NCBI GenBank assembly: GCA_030544215.1
Contig: JARZZO010000014.1
Span: 37,725,734-37,789,733 of the forward strand
DNA from: Zantedeschia hybrid cultivar
Taxonomy: Eukaryota; Streptophyta; Magnoliopsida; Alismatales; Araceae
Direction: 5' to 3'
Length of the DNA stretch: 64,000 bases
Under the pieces are notes generated by a model that ran no database searches, was not told where the DNA came from, and worked only from the letters and a program-made list of their open reading frames with translations. Positions 11,041 to 25,000 of the stretch are shown here, piece after piece (positions within the stretch are counted from its first letter, which is position 1; each line of letters opens with the position of its first letter). A program made the position numbers and the translations under genes.

Positions 11041-12290
11041 ATGGAGGAGGGAGCCGGATGGTACTCGTAGAAGAACTTATTGTTCCGAGTATCGATCGGC
11101 TAGAGAGGGTAATGCAAACCGAACTCTTAGTAGCCGAGACCTGGATGACCCCATTATTGAATTATATCCTCCAAAGGGAACTCCCGTCCAAGGAGAAGGA
11201 GGCGAGGCGTATTCAATTGCGCTCCACTCAATTCCTTTGTATAGAGGGTCTATTATATACAAGATCCTTCGGCCAACCCCTTCTCAGGTATCTCGACCAG
11301 GCCAAAGCCGACTACGCCCTCCAAGAAGTTTACGAAGGAGTATGCGAAGGACATGTCGGAGGCCGGGCCTTAGCCCACAAGTTGCTAAGGCAGGGATGTT
11401 AGTGGCCGACCTTTCGGCAGGATGCAGCCGAGCTCGTCCGGCGCTGTGATCAGTGCCAACGGTTCAACCCTTTGATTCACCAGTCGGCTACACTGCTGAC
11501 ACCCCTATCAGATCTATGGCCTTTCGTTTAGTGGGGCATAGACCTTCTCGGCCCTTTTCCTATAGCTACCGGCTAAAGAAAATTTCTTATTGTTGCTATT
11601 AATTATTTTACTAAGTGAGTAGAAGCCGAGCCACTAGCGACCATCATAGACAACAATGCGTGGAACTTTATCTGGAAGTCCATCATCTGCCGATACAGGG
11701 TCTCTAGGGCAATCATATCAAATAACGGCAAACAGTTTGATAGTAGCCGGTTCAAAAGCAACTGCGAGAGCTTCGGTATTTTGCACAAATGCACCTCAGT
11801 AGCCCATCCTCAGACGAATGGGCAGGCCGAAGTCACCAATCGTAGTATTCTGCAAGGGTTGAAGGCACGTCTTGGCGAAGTTAAAGGTCGATGGATCGAT
11901 GAGTTGCCCAGTGTATTATGGACCTACCGGACGACGAGACTATCCCCTACTGGCGAAACTCTCTTCCGGATGGCTTACGGTGTTGAGGCAGTGATTCTGG
12001 TGGAAATCGGTGTCTCGTCCCTGAGGGTTCTTGCTTACGACTCGGCTACCAATGTTGAAGCTTTGAAGGATCAACTGGACCTCATTGAAGAGACGAGAGA
12101 CCTAGCCCGTATCCGGCTCGCGGCGTATCAACAAAGCATAGTCAAGTATCACAACGCTCGAGTGAAGCTTCGAAGGTTTGAAGTCGGGGACCTGGTGCTT
12201 TGGAATGCTCACGCTTCCAAACCAGCCGAGGCCTCTGAAAACTGGTTCTCAATTGGGACGGACCTTACTGAGTAAGGAGGTCATCCGATG
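11041..12290 (+). pseudogene. Integrase of the Tat element
   Basis: The frames contain the HHCC region (EGHVGGRALAHKLLRQG, then CDQCQRF) and a core with WGIDLLGPFPIATG and IISNNGKQFDS. Then come the conserved HPQTNGQAEVTNRSILQGLK, WTYRTTRLSPTGETLFRMAY and the C-terminal FEVGDLVLW. The second catalytic aspartate of the core reads as N (SNNGKQF). Stops at about 11400, 11530, 11574 and 11617 disrupt the frame. The right half, 11781-12275, is still a 164-residue open frame. Confidence 0.85.
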
Positions 12291-12457
12291 AGGAGCGTAC
12301 CGATTGGAGACCCTCTTGGGGTAACCCCTTCCTCGTACTTGGAATGTAGAGCGACTTCGTTGCAATTTTATGTAAAACTCACTCGGCTTCGTTCAGATGT
12401 AAACACAACCATTCAATAAAAGGGCACGAATTAATAGTAAATCTGAGGTATTATTCT

Positions 12458-12700
12458 AAGTCTGTGCAAACCGTACCGGGAGCGACATCATTATAAGTCC
12501 GTGTAAACCATATCGGGAATGGCTTCGGCCATGCAAATCATATCAGGAGCGTCATTATTCCAAGTCTGTGCAAATTGTATCGGGAGCGGCTTTGGCCGTA
12601 CAAACTGTATCTAGAGCGACATTATTTTAAGTCTATGCAAATCGTATCGGGAACGGCATTATTCTAAGTGCGTGCAAACCGTACTGAGAGTGGCTCCAGC
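12458..12700 (+). repeat. Short tandem repeat downstream of the Tat pol
   Basis: About seven units of 33-37 bp with consensus GTGCAAACCGTATCGGGAGC followed by GRCATTATTYTAA. The AAGT that opens units occurs at 12458, 12495, 12562, 12629 and 12665; the 67-bp gaps hold two units with GGCTTYGGCC between them. Repeats between pol and the 3' LTR are common in Tat elements. Confidence 0.8.
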
Positions 12701-12827
12701 CGATGCCTAAGTCAGATTCTTCAGAAGATGGAGAATTTTCTAGGGTTCAGTGTAGTATTGGACGTATCTCTTTCAAGAGAGAGCCAGTTATATATATAAA
12801 CCTTTCCTCGTGCGGCATCATGGGGGC

Positions 12828-13570
12828 TGTTGCCCTCAAGGAGTTAATTGGCCTACGATCCATGCCCCTTGATCGAGAGGATTGTGGGATACTAGGCATG
12901 AAGGACGGATCTCCTCTCGTGATGGAGGCAACAGATCGTAGGGACCTGCCTTAAGTGGACGGTTATGTTGTCAGACCGTGAGATCTATCTGATGGCGAGG
13001 TAGAGTTACGGATCAACCTTGGAGGCCTCCATTCTCTCGAGCCGTTGGGAGGTAGTGGCCTTTGAGTCTCCCATCTCTTAGTCCATGAATCATGTCTCTT
13101 GGGATAAACACTGTAGTCTTTACCAAAAAAAAGCAGCAGCACTCTAACATTGCAATATCTCCCCATTCCATAGTTGTCTTCTAAAGCTTGGACACCACCG
13201 CCACCTACTTGAGAACTATCAAACACTTAGGCTACAACCACCATCGGTCCCCTGCTGAAGCGAAGACTTTGGGTCGTCGAGAGGGTAGGCTCCTCTTGGC
13301 ACTCGGGAGCTTCGACCGAGACATAAATGATCTCAGAGCTTACCGACTGAGATGTCAGTTTTCTTAGGCTTGACTTTCTTAGGATTCAGAACCCATACAT
13401 TCTGGGTTCCAGCCTTCGGTCAGCTAGTCGGGGTACTGAGAGGACTTGAGTGGTGCCCTCACATGTGTGCTTGTAGGCCGCGGGCCCTTGGGCCTTTGGC
13501 TAGTTGGGCCAGATTAGGCCGGATCCCAATCACTACTCATCACTGGCATTCAGTATTAGCCAATGGATAA
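12828..13570 (+). other. Possible 3' LTR of the Tat element, then unassigned sequence
   Basis: A TATATATAAA run at 12789 and the purine run GGGGG at 12822-12826 precede TGTTGCCCTCAAGG, which would suit a polypurine tract and LTR start. No second copy lies in the window to prove it, and the right end cannot be placed. A CCTACGATC/GATCGTAGG inverted pair lies within it. No coding potential was recognised. Confidence 0.35.
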
Positions 13571-13817
13571 ATCAACTTATGTAACATAAAACACGATTAA
13601 TTCTTATTATACTAATGTCCTTCAATAGTTCAGTTTCTAGATTACATCAGCTCCACAAAAAGTAACTGATGAGACTATAGTATTCTAACAACTAGTAAAC
13701 TAGTTTAGTTAAAAGAAAACATTAATTTGTCATTTTGATATTATCATTACAATTTTGCATGATGCTTTAAACTTTTTATTTATTTGGCTTATAGTTTTCC
13801 TTTCACTGATGATTCAG
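13571..13817 (+). other. AT-rich 3' end of MADS intron 1
   Basis: AT-rich sequence without coding similarity. It ends in a pyrimidine-rich stretch and the acceptor GATTCAG at 13811-13817 used by exon 2. It is inferred to be the end of an intron that also contains the Ty3/gypsy nest on its left. Confidence 0.6.
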
Positions 13818-13902
13818 CATGCAAAAGACAATTGATCGCTACATGGAGCGAACGAAGGACATCAACCTGAATGCTAAACCGGTGGATACTTGTACAGATC
13901 AG
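13818..13902 (+). CDS. SOC1-like: SOC1-like exon 2 (I region)
   Basis: Acceptor TTCAG and donor AG|GTAAAA bound 85 nt. The first base completes a split codon, and 28 codons follow, starting MQKTIDRYMERTKDINLN. The intervening region of SOC1 proteins starts the same way (SSM-x-x-TI-x-RY). The exon ends in phase 0, matching the next exon at 39953. Confidence 0.87.
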
Positions 13903-15131
13903 GTAAAAACCAATTTTTTGCTGTAAACTTCTACCATGTTTCATACGGTAAGTTCTGGAGGTATAAATTTCTACATGATATAATTGACTGTTATAATCAT
14001 TAAAGCTACCATAATTTCAACATGGCATCTAAAGGCTTCTAATAATGTTACCCAACTTTTCTTTAGAAAATTGACGAAGATAAAAATAAAATGTTTATAA
14101 ATCAATGGCAATTATAGAAATTGAAGACACTTGCATCTTCCAACTCTTGCCTTCTATTGCATCAATAATATCCTAAAACTTTCTCCCCATTGCTTCACTT
14201 GTAAAAGAATATTTGCCTTCGTATATGCTGTTTATTTTTTAGCTTTATTATAGGACATTTATTTATATAAATGTAGTAGGCTTTTGGTAAGTCATCTTTC
14301 TGGTGAGATATAATTGTTTATTTGTGGTTGTCGTATATCTACATTTGTCGTGTAATGCTTTTAGGAAATCTTATGGAACACATCTTTTGCAAAACCGTAC
14401 TACACTACATACATATGAGACATTTTCCATATTACAAAACAGGAAGTAGTGTAGAATGTGAAATAAATGTGGCATCGTGGCAAGATAGCCTCTCCTCCAT
14501 TTTTTTTTTCATTCTCGTTGAATGCGTTGAGTAACATACGCTTGAATATCAAAAATATGGTAACATAGCCTGCCTTCCATTTTCTTCTCATTGAATGCGT
14601 CGAGTAACATATGCTTGAATATCAAAATTTTAGCATAAGCTTTCCAACCATATGACTAAATATTTTGCTTTCTTGCTCATACTATAGATATAATGAGCCC
14701 TAGGCTCATCTAACTTAGATGACTCCTTGTCGTAATTCTCACTTTTTCATCTTAAAAAAAAAAAAAATTATCAAAAAATTTAAAATATATCAAATACCTC
14801 ACATCTATGTTGGTTACGACATTTTGGAATTTAATTTTCACCGTTGGATCAAAAAACATAACCGTAGTCATCCAATTTAATACATCGTTCTTTGGAGATC
14901 AAAACTAAAATACTAGGGGATGGGATCAACTCTAAAGACTAATTTAATGACTTTTTTATACCTATATGATGAGATGGTTAGGATTGATTGTCAAGATTGG
15001 ATGGTAAAAATTAAAGTTCCAAGGAAGGAACAACCTAGGAGCCTATTTGAATATTTAAGAATTATTGATGAATTTTATTATTTTTTTAAATATGAAGAGA
15101 AGAGGTTTTTGATAGTGGCTCATTTGATCTG

Positions 15132-15190
<59 letters not shown>

Positions 15191-15465
15191 TCCTAAGGGA
15201 TGGGGACAACCCTAAGGGGTAAGTTGAATATTTAAATTTTTATGATGATTTTTAATTTTTTCAACATGGATAAGGAGTCGAAAATGGGTGTATGGTCCAT
15301 ATGGTAAAAATTAAAGTTCTAGGGATAGGCACAACCTAAAGAACCTATTTGAATATTTAAAAATTATTGATGAATTTTATTATTTTTTTAAACATGAAGA
15401 GAAGAGGTTTTTGAGGGGGGCTATTTGATTTGTTCCCATATATATATATATATATATATATATAG

Positions 15466-15512
<47 letters not shown>

Positions 15513-16017
15513 TGTTATGGCACGAACTATGATCTGGACCGCGCAGAGTTTGAACTTTGTAATGGATGATCGAAATTAAAACTTTAGGAGATAGGAACAA
15601 TCCTAAGGGTAATTGACATCATTTTCTATTTTTAAAAAAAATTAGACCTTCCGATCATGAAGATCAAAAATGGCATTTGATCGCCCGGTTATGGTTTAAT
15701 TTCATGATCGGACGATCAACATTAAGTCCTAAGGGATGGGGACAACCCTAAGGGGTAAGTTGAATATTTAAATTTTTATGATGATTTTAATTTTTTTCAA
15801 TATGGATAACGGGTCGAAAATGGGCGTGCGGTCCATATGGTAAAAATTAAAGCTCTTGGGATGGGAACAACCTAAGGAACATATTTGAATATTTAAAAAT
15901 TATTGATGAAATTTATTATTTTTTTAAATATGAAGAGAAGAGGTTTTCGAGGGGGGCTATTTGATCTGTTCCATATATATCTTATCTCTCTCTCTCTCTC
16001 TATATATATATATCTTA

Positions 16018-16059
<42 letters not shown>

Positions 16060-19000
16060 TAAGATATATATATATATATATATAGATAAGATATATATAT
16101 ATATAGAGAGAGAGAGAGATGTTATGGCGTGGACTATGATTTGGACTGCGCGGAGTTTGAACTCCGTAATGGGTGATCGAAATTAAAACTTCAGGAGATA
16201 GGAACAATCCTAAAGATAATTGACATCATTTTATATTTTTTGACTATTTTTTTTTAAATTTTTAAACCTTTTGATCATGAAGACCAAAAATGGCATTTGA
16301 TTGAATGGCTATAGTTTAATTTCATGATCAGACGATTAATATTAAGTGCTAAGGGATGGGGACAACCCTAAGGGGCAAGTTGAATATTTAAATTTTTATG
16401 ATGATTTTGAATTTTTTCAACATGGATAAGGAATATATATATATATATATATATATATGAAGGATATAACACGCCTTTGAGGCGCATCTACTTAGATGAA
16501 TAGAATTCCGAATCGGGTAGGGTCCTGGGATCAAGACTTGCCGATCTCGATCTGATTCGATTCGGATTGGCCAATCTTGATGAAGACGGGCCGATTTAGA
16601 TCGGCCTTATTAAAAAATTAATTAAAATTAATAAAAAATCAGAAAAAATAATAATAAAAAAAAACTTAGGAAAAAAAAATAAAAAAAATGTACACATTAT
16701 TTAATGAATGTACAATGAAAATGAATACAAATTATGCACATCTATAAAAAAATGAATATTAAAGAGAAATAACTCATTAATAATTGTCGTTGTACACTAA
16801 TTAAAGAAGATATATTATGAAGTATTTAACATGAAATTAATAAAAAATACTTTAGAAAGATCACATTTGTGATCCTTTATCATTCGGCTTACAAGTTTGA
16901 GCTGGCGACCGATAATCTGCTGGCATATACGTTGGATACCTATAGCCAGTCAAACAAAGAGCTAGCGAGGTCTTCGAATCCCCTACGAATACGTCGAGGT
17001 GCTTTTGCTTGTTGACTTGAGCTTTCTCCTGACTGTACTAGAGGGACATAAATGCCATACTGAATAGGTAGAGGTCCATAATACCCCTCAGTAATGCCGA
17101 TGATGTCTGAATACGACATTATAGGGAGATAAAAAAATAGGCAGATAAGAAGATCCACATTCTCAGCTGGGCCAGTTATAACTTGCCCGTCTCTATTGAA
17201 CTTCAAATCCCCCTTGTTGTCCTTGTATTTAGCCTTGGCTTCCTTCAAAATGACTCGAAGGTGCGGAGTAACCTTTATATCGCCTCACTTTGTTTGTGGA
17301 ATAAGCCTTGAATAGGATGTTTTATTCTCCTAAAACCTTTTAACCCACTTTGGTGGAAGGGAGTGCTTAACCCAGGGTACTATGGGTTATACCAGGGTTA
17401 AGCGGAATAACATGGGTATTTTGAATTCTTTATTCCACTCTTTATTCTCTTCTTTATTCTACTTATTCCTACCAAATCACTTGGAATAGCGCAGTGCAAT
17501 TCTACTTATTCTGGGTGGAATACCAACTACTTACCAAACTAAAATACCTCTTATTCTGTTTAAGAAATCCCTTCCTCCTTATTCTGGTTTAAGCTATTCT
17601 GCAAACAAACTGAGGCTAAATGACTACTCTCAAGTTTATAACCTCCTGATAGTCCAGTAGCAGCAGTAGCACCATCACCATCACCATCACCATCTCCATC
17701 ATCATCATCATCTAATTATTTCTAAGTAGAGTCATCACTCTCCACTTGGCCTGTTTTCTTTAGTCGCCTTCTTCTACGCCTGTAGGTTTGTTTCTTTGCC
17801 TCGTACATACTGGCCAAATGAGCTGGTAAGGTTGAGATGTCCTCAGGTGTCTCTATAGTCTGCTGAACTCTAGCTGTGTCTCTCCCTTATTCTTCTTCTG
17901 ACGAGTTCACTCGTCGTTTAGACTTTCCTTTTGATTGATTTTTCTTTTTCCTGTCAGATGACTACAATGAAGTTCTCGTTGGATCTTTGTCCTTTCTTCT
18001 ATGTAGATATACCTGAGTAGCTGATCTCTTGAGTGCTGGCTGAGAGGCAGAAATTCTAGCAGTGTCTGGTAGTGTGGCTGACTTTTGACGCCTCTGAAGA
18101 TAAGATGCACCCCCTCTGTCTGCTGCCTGAAATTTAGGATCTCGAGTAACTATTCCATCTAATTCACTTCTTGCCTAACTCCGATCTTGAGGATTAAACT
18201 TAGGCTGAGCATCTCTGGCTGCTCTAGTCTTCACCTAAGAATGTAATGGGTGTTCTTCATCCAACAGTTCATCGATATCAATCTGATGTAGAGGCTCATC
18301 AACTGGTTTGCCAGCAAACTCCATGAATTTTTATCGTTCAAGTCTCTATCTTTCTTGAATTTGTCTATTTTTTAGGCGCATATTGTAATGATAGTACATC
18401 AACTTCTTCAGTCTAGAAATATCCAATATGTTACGAATCTTTGTGTAAATGACACTAAATGTACTTCAGTTTCTTTTACGTTGGTTGGAAGAAGTGGTTT
18501 GACTGAGTACTCCCACTGCAAAATACGCCAAAGAATTTATGACAGCTTGTCTATAATTAATCTGGATCCACCATTCAACTGTTGCAAAAGAAAGAAAGAA
18601 AGATAATATTAATAATTAATGATAGTAATTGATTAAATTGAAGGCTAATTATTATGTAATTAACCTGGGATTGTCCTCATTATTGCACTCCTGAAGTCCT
18701 CATTTTTATAATTGTCAATCTTTAATTTAAATCTCTCCATCTATAAAAGATTAGTAAATGACATAAGTTATTGATAGAAGACTAGATCTCCATAAATTCC
18801 TATTTTATATCTTACCTCAGTTAAGGTATCTATCTTTTTGTCCGTATTTCTTGATATTCTAGTAATGACATTAGTTGTGCTTCGAATGACGTCTCCATCA
18901 TTGTGCATGCTCTCATCATATTGATATTTTGAGTTAAAAAAATATTTTGCATTTAATAAGATTCATTAGTTATCAAAATAAATATCTTTAACATTAATTT

Positions 19001-22000
19001 AATAAAATTAACTAGAAAAGAAATAGAGCTAACTAGCAGCATGGAAATCATAATGGAGAGTCTACTCCCATCTATCATCGATAATCCTCTGCCATTTCCT
19101 AAAAGTTGTAAGATTGTTTGTCCTCAAGTGCTCCTTTGCTCTATCCATTGCCTTATACATATATCCTATATCATTTTTATCATTTCCATCAATCAACCTC
19201 ATAACACATACTAGAGGCTTAACACTTTTAGATAGCGAGAAACTTTATCTCAAAAAGTTTTTTCCTTAACTAGCATTTGCATTGCAACAGCAACATCCCT
19301 AGCATCGACCCTCAATATCCCTATATGTGCTAGAAAATCGTCAGAGTAGATTAATTGGGTTAACTGATTCTTGTACTTCATCAAACTCTCCAAAGATATG
19401 AAGTTGGATGCAAACCTGGTAGGGCTAGTATGAAGGAGATTCCTTCCACATGTATGCTCTCTCATCATATGTAGGATTGTGTTGTGACTATAAATAAATC
19501 CGGTGATCATCTGAACCTGTTCTACCACCTCAGCAACAAAAAGGTCTCTGCCGATGTCCTCCGTCATCAAGTCAATAGGATATGCTGTACAAGGCACCCA
19601 GTACAAATGCTTTCTCTTCTGCATTAACAATTTGTCAGGTACTTGGTAACATGCTTCGTTGTCAGTGACTATTTGCACAATATTATCTTTACCAATTTCC
19701 TCCACCACCTCATCTATAATTCTGTATAAATAATCAACATTCTTTATCTTGTTGAAGGCATTCATAGACTTCAAAAAAATGGTGCCCTCGCTGCAATAGA
19801 TAAGAAAATTAATTATGGATCTCCTTGTCATTCTTATCCAACCATCACACATGATGATACAATCACGCTCCTACACATTTTTGAAATTCTTTACCCATGC
19901 CTTCAACTCATTGTACTCATTTTCGAGACCAACATCATAAATGTAACAATGTGTGGGGGCCTTTACACTAGACCCAACATCTGCAATTGTATCCACCATC
20001 GTCTTATAGGCTGGATGTTGCATATGCTGCCTGCATACAAAAATCACTTCACAATTCATTTCAAGGTATTTTTTGCTGAAGCCTTGACTCATTTTAAGAC
20101 TTGCTTAATTCTAGGCTGTCTAGTAGACCTTAATTTGTATAAAAATTGGTCCATAGGACACCGTGTCACATCTGACATCCGACCACAACCCAACACAGTA
20201 GTAGCAACCCTGCCAACAGAAGAGCCCCTAGGAAGGGATCTCTCAAACTGAGAGCTAGTAGGCACATATCCACCTGATGATCCTATATCTCTTCACTTGT
20301 CCTCATCTTATCTATTTGTATGTAGATTGACACAAACAGCTCTGGAGTACTCTAGATTAGGTCCTCTGGATCCTCCTCCTCATCATCCTCATCATCATCA
20401 TTTAAACTGATCGGCCGCTGAACAGGCAGACTGTAATCCCTCCTCTAGCGCCCTGATAACTCATCTTGCAGATCTATCTATTGTTGAGTTGATAAATCTT
20501 TTTGTGCTTTTTCATCTAACATGTAAGCCTTCATTTCCCTTTTCAAGTCTAGTGGAACTGACTTAGATCTGCTGACATCTCCTACTATACCAGCATGTAA
20601 GCCGTCATTTTTTAGGCGATACATGTCGCCATGCATCTCCTTTTCACACCACTTGCCTCCTCTGCCTACCGTCTTCTAGTGTGCAATGCTGCCAACCATG
20701 ATCAGTATCCTGCTACTCCAACTCCTATTCATGATGTCCTTGCTCTGTCATATTCCTACATAACATAAAAATGTACAAATAAGTTTAAGTAGCACTAATC
20801 ACATACAATTAATGCACAAATCTATACAATTAGGTTCTAATAAGTTTAACTGAGTGTTTAACACACTCAATTGAATCTTAATTATACTAATTATATAAAA
20901 GTTTGAATTTTTAATCTTTAATTAGGACTAATTGTAGGTAATTAGTGTTAATGATGTACAATTAATGCACAAATCTATGCAATCAGATTCTAATAAGTCA
21001 TTGACACACTCAATTGAATCTTAATTACACTAATCATACAAAAGTTTTAATTTTTAACATCTAATTAAGATTAATTGAGACAATTAGTATTAATGGTGTG
21101 CAACTAATGTACAAATCTATGCAATCATGTTCGAATAAGCTTAATTGAGTGTTTAGTACATTCAATTGAATCCTACTTACACTAATCATACAAAAGTCTT
21201 AATTTTTAACTGCTAATTAGGGTTGAAAAAATTAATGCTAATGACGTGTAATTAATCCCAAATCTGTACAATTAAGTTCTGATGGGGTAATCTTATTGGG
21301 CCCAACAAGGAGACCAAGAGCCAATCCGGAAGTGGGCCCATAGGCACCCGGCAAGTGCTTGGCCCAGTAGCCTATTGGGCCGAGAGTGGCCAAAGCCCAA
21401 TCACCTTCGGGCCAGCCCAGGGATGGCCGAGATATTGGCCTTCAGCCCATCAGGTGAGTCCATGATATTTTTTGTGTGACTCATGTTCTATCTCTATAAA
21501 TAGTCCCACATCACTTGCCATGAAAAATGTTCCTTCACCTACTCACTATAAATGGAGTACTGCTTGCATTAGAAAAGGTAAGTAATTAAACCTTTATTCC
21601 CCTCTTAATACTTCATTATAGTCCCTTAATTAGACACTAACTTGACCGTCGGAGAGGGTTCCCTAGGGTCGAGACCTGGGACCATCGCTGACAGAGTTTC
21701 CTCTTTCTTCCGGCAGCTTCACCCCTGTTGGGTTCTTGCGTTTCTCTGGATCGCTCACCCAGCGGAAATTAATTTAAAACAACGATCCATTTTTTCCGTT
21801 TCGAATAAAATCATAAACGATTATCGGATCTTCGTTTATTACCTCGTGCGGATTCGAATCCGCAACCGATTGGTTCCGTCAGTGTGATACCGCTAGCCGC
21901 GCAGATGTCCGGTCTCTAGCGAAGTCCACGCGATCTTACTCACGGTGGATATCTTCACGTTCCTCGCTCGTCGCAGCCCACGAACCCTTCGCCGTTCGCC

Positions 22001-25000
22001 GCAACGACCGCCGCGATGCGCGGTCGATTTCCCGTCGGACGGAAGTCGGAGAAGTGACAGAGCAAACCCAGAGAATAGGGCCGGCCTGGGGTGCCAGAGA
22101 GAGAGAGAGGAAGAGAGGAGGGGGCAACTAGGGTTAGTAGTAGCCTGGCCTGCTTAGCTCGTTTGCTATCTTTTATATTAATCGCGTGATTTTTCATAAA
22201 AACTACGGGTTTAATATAAAACTCACTTATTATCTATCGTCTTGAGAATCATCTACGTGTGACCTTCTAGGCCCAATAACTAGTCCGGTTAATGGCCCAA
22301 TAAGCTCAGTGACTCCTCACTAGCATGATTAATCAATTAATAACTCATTATTAATTTATTAATCAATCAAATTAATATCGCATATTAAATTCGATCGGGC
22401 TTTCGATCACGTTGGGTGCCAAGCAACACCGCGTGAACTCGGAAGGTATCGGGGTTAAGTAACCCACTCTTGAAACTTTTTTGCCAACAGTTACCGTGTG
22501 GATATAATTCTTTATTCGTATAATGCTCTCTAGTCAACTCAAGATATGATGTACCGTCAAACCCTAACCGGTCGACTCATTTGGATCGGATACTGCTGTA
22601 TAATATTGGAAAATACCTTTCCCGATATTATCGTGCTCTCTGGCCAGGGACTTCCGCGCATCCTTCTTAGAACATTCTCTCTCTAAGTATCGAGAGCGAA
22701 TGATTCTTTATTGACACTTAATTCTCCTCGACGGTATTTCGCTGTACCCGATCCATGGCTGTTTAGAATCCTGTGGATAAAGATCCGTAAACTAAAGTCA
22801 AAGCACAGAAGTCCACTGACAAGGTGTCCTTGGTGTCTCAGGTCTGAGGACCATCTATGCAACTGTGACTATAGAATCAACCTAGTTGATAGTGAGATAC
22901 TATACTATCCAACGATTCAGTCAGATCAGTTCAGTGAACTCATTATCTAATGAGTACCTACAGATTCGCTTTAGTATCTCCACACAAGTGACTATGAGAT
23001 CAGTTACCATCATCGTATGAGTAGGAATAATCTTGTAACGGCCCGTCACCCTCTAATCAGGGATCCGATTACTAAATGGATACCGAATCATTAAAATTTG
23101 GAGCCAAATCAAGATCTCAATAAATCTGTGAAGTAAATGATAAACTAAGCTAAACATTCTACATCACATCGAATTGTAAAGGAAGTATATGAATTAAAAA
23201 TTATTACAATTCGAGTTAACTCAGCAAATAATTACATATTCCAACAGAAAAGAAATAATTAAGCGTACATGCCTGAAAAGAAAATAACAACTACATCGGG
23301 GCATACCTCGGAATAGTGGTTGCTGGCACACAACTTGAGACAAAACCCTCCACGCTTCATCTGTCTGGAACTTTCACCTGAAAACCGCAGGGGTGAGTCT
23401 TATTGAAATAGACTCAGTAGGGATCTTCCGATCCCCACTACACACTCACGTACCCACAAGTGCAACAACTCAAATATAGACAATTAAATAAGTAAAATAG
23501 TAATTACAACTCCCAAAGATTCCAAAATTCCGATATAAAACACATGCATTTGTAAATACGTCATGCACAACTCTGAAACCATTCCACCACGAAGTCCACA
23601 ACCAGCGTCTCGGCTAAACACACAAACTACGCAGCCGAACGCGGAAAACACCGATCCGCTGGGACCAAACAGCAACCCTTCGGATAGCACGCTAGCTGCT
23701 CCTGCCTGTCTAGCTCTAGGTGGTTCTGCTTCCCCTAGCACGAGTGACACTCCGAGTGTACCACTCCTATACCGGTACTAGTTATACCCCGGAGTATACC
23801 AGGTGACCCTCTCTCTTTAGGCGTCACCCCACCACTCCCACATCAGTGTCATGTCACTCCCACACCGACACAGGGTGCTTAAGTGCTAACAACTGTCACT
23901 CTTGGTCTACGATCGCACAAAATACAACACAGTGCGATTCGATTACGTAGAAATTCTCGTCCTTGAAGTACGTTTTCAAGTATGCATTTAACCAAATTAT
24001 CTAACAATGTAAACATATGTTAATTATATGAATTAATGGGGTTCTGTCTTGAATCGTGTCGCCCGTGACCGACGTCATTCAAGACTCTTAAACTGGTTCA
24101 TAGGAAAACTGGCCTCGAGAGATGGCCTAAATCGCGTCGCCCCTGGTAGACGCTAAATAAAAAGGCGTCACTGTCCCTAGACGCTATTAAAAACAGAGAC
24201 ATAATCTGGCCTCGGAACAAGTTGGGCTAAATCGCGTCTCTGGTGGCAGCCGCCATTTAAAATGGCGTCGCTGTCGTAAGACGCCATTTAACACTCTTAA
24301 ACAGGTCCTCCTCCGGACTCCCCCGAATCACAAAGTGGGATTTCTCTCCCAAATCGCACGAAAACGTCAAAAAATAGAGAAAGTAGGGGAGAAACTTAAT
24401 TATTTCATAAGGAATCCCTTAAAAGTATGCTTTCTACCCCTCAAATAAGCCAAATATGAAATGGACCAGAGCACGTGAAGAGGACAGTGTCCCCGGAGGC
24501 GGAATATCAAATAACCCCGAAAATATCAAGAAAGAAAAAGAAAATACTAAAAGAAAGAGGGTTCAAGCAATCGTACAAAAAAGCCTGGTCGTGACCGTGC
24601 CTGGCCATGAAATCTACCAAAGGCCTGAAAAATAAAAAATAGGGGTATCTAGGAGGTCAAAAGGGTCCGTTTTGTCATAACTCTATCTTTTAACGGTTTT
24701 GTCGATTCTCCTGTGAGGTTTGTCTCCAAAATTTCTTCACTTTTTCTCCCCCAAGGTTTAACACGAGATAGCTATCTAAAGATCGAATATCATTTTAAAT
24801 AGTTCGTTTTTCAAAAATCATCATATGCTCACAGGATCACAAGAGTCCAAAATGGGTAAAGAGTAATGTCAGTGTTTCTGGTGAATCAATTTCTTAACCA
24901 TAATCTCGATGAGCACTCTCAAAACTTCGGGCTTAGGTCAATGCATGCGCGTCACCTATAGGTGCGACGGCATCTGATTCCGGGTCAGCGTCGTGCGGTT

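Larger units (their letters stand above)
1..12827 (+). mobile_element. Degenerate Tat-lineage Ty3/gypsy retrotransposon, interrupted by a second element
   Basis: Domains read left to right on + as gag zinc finger, protease end, RT, RNase H, second RNase H, integrase, the Ty3/gypsy order. The extra RNase H between the native RNase H and the integrase is the hallmark of the plant Tat lineage. Many stops and frame changes show that it is dead. The 5' end is outside the window. The reading is broken at 2136 and resumes at 10378/10383 after an 8.2-kb insertion: the codons for the RNase H stretch PYFLAH run up to the break and VLTDQPL follows it. The 3' end is uncertain; a purine-rich run just before 12828 may be the polypurine tract. 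Confidence 0.85.

Noticed and set aside
16019..16207. Frame rich in Y/I
   Set aside because: Translation of an (AT)n microsatellite.
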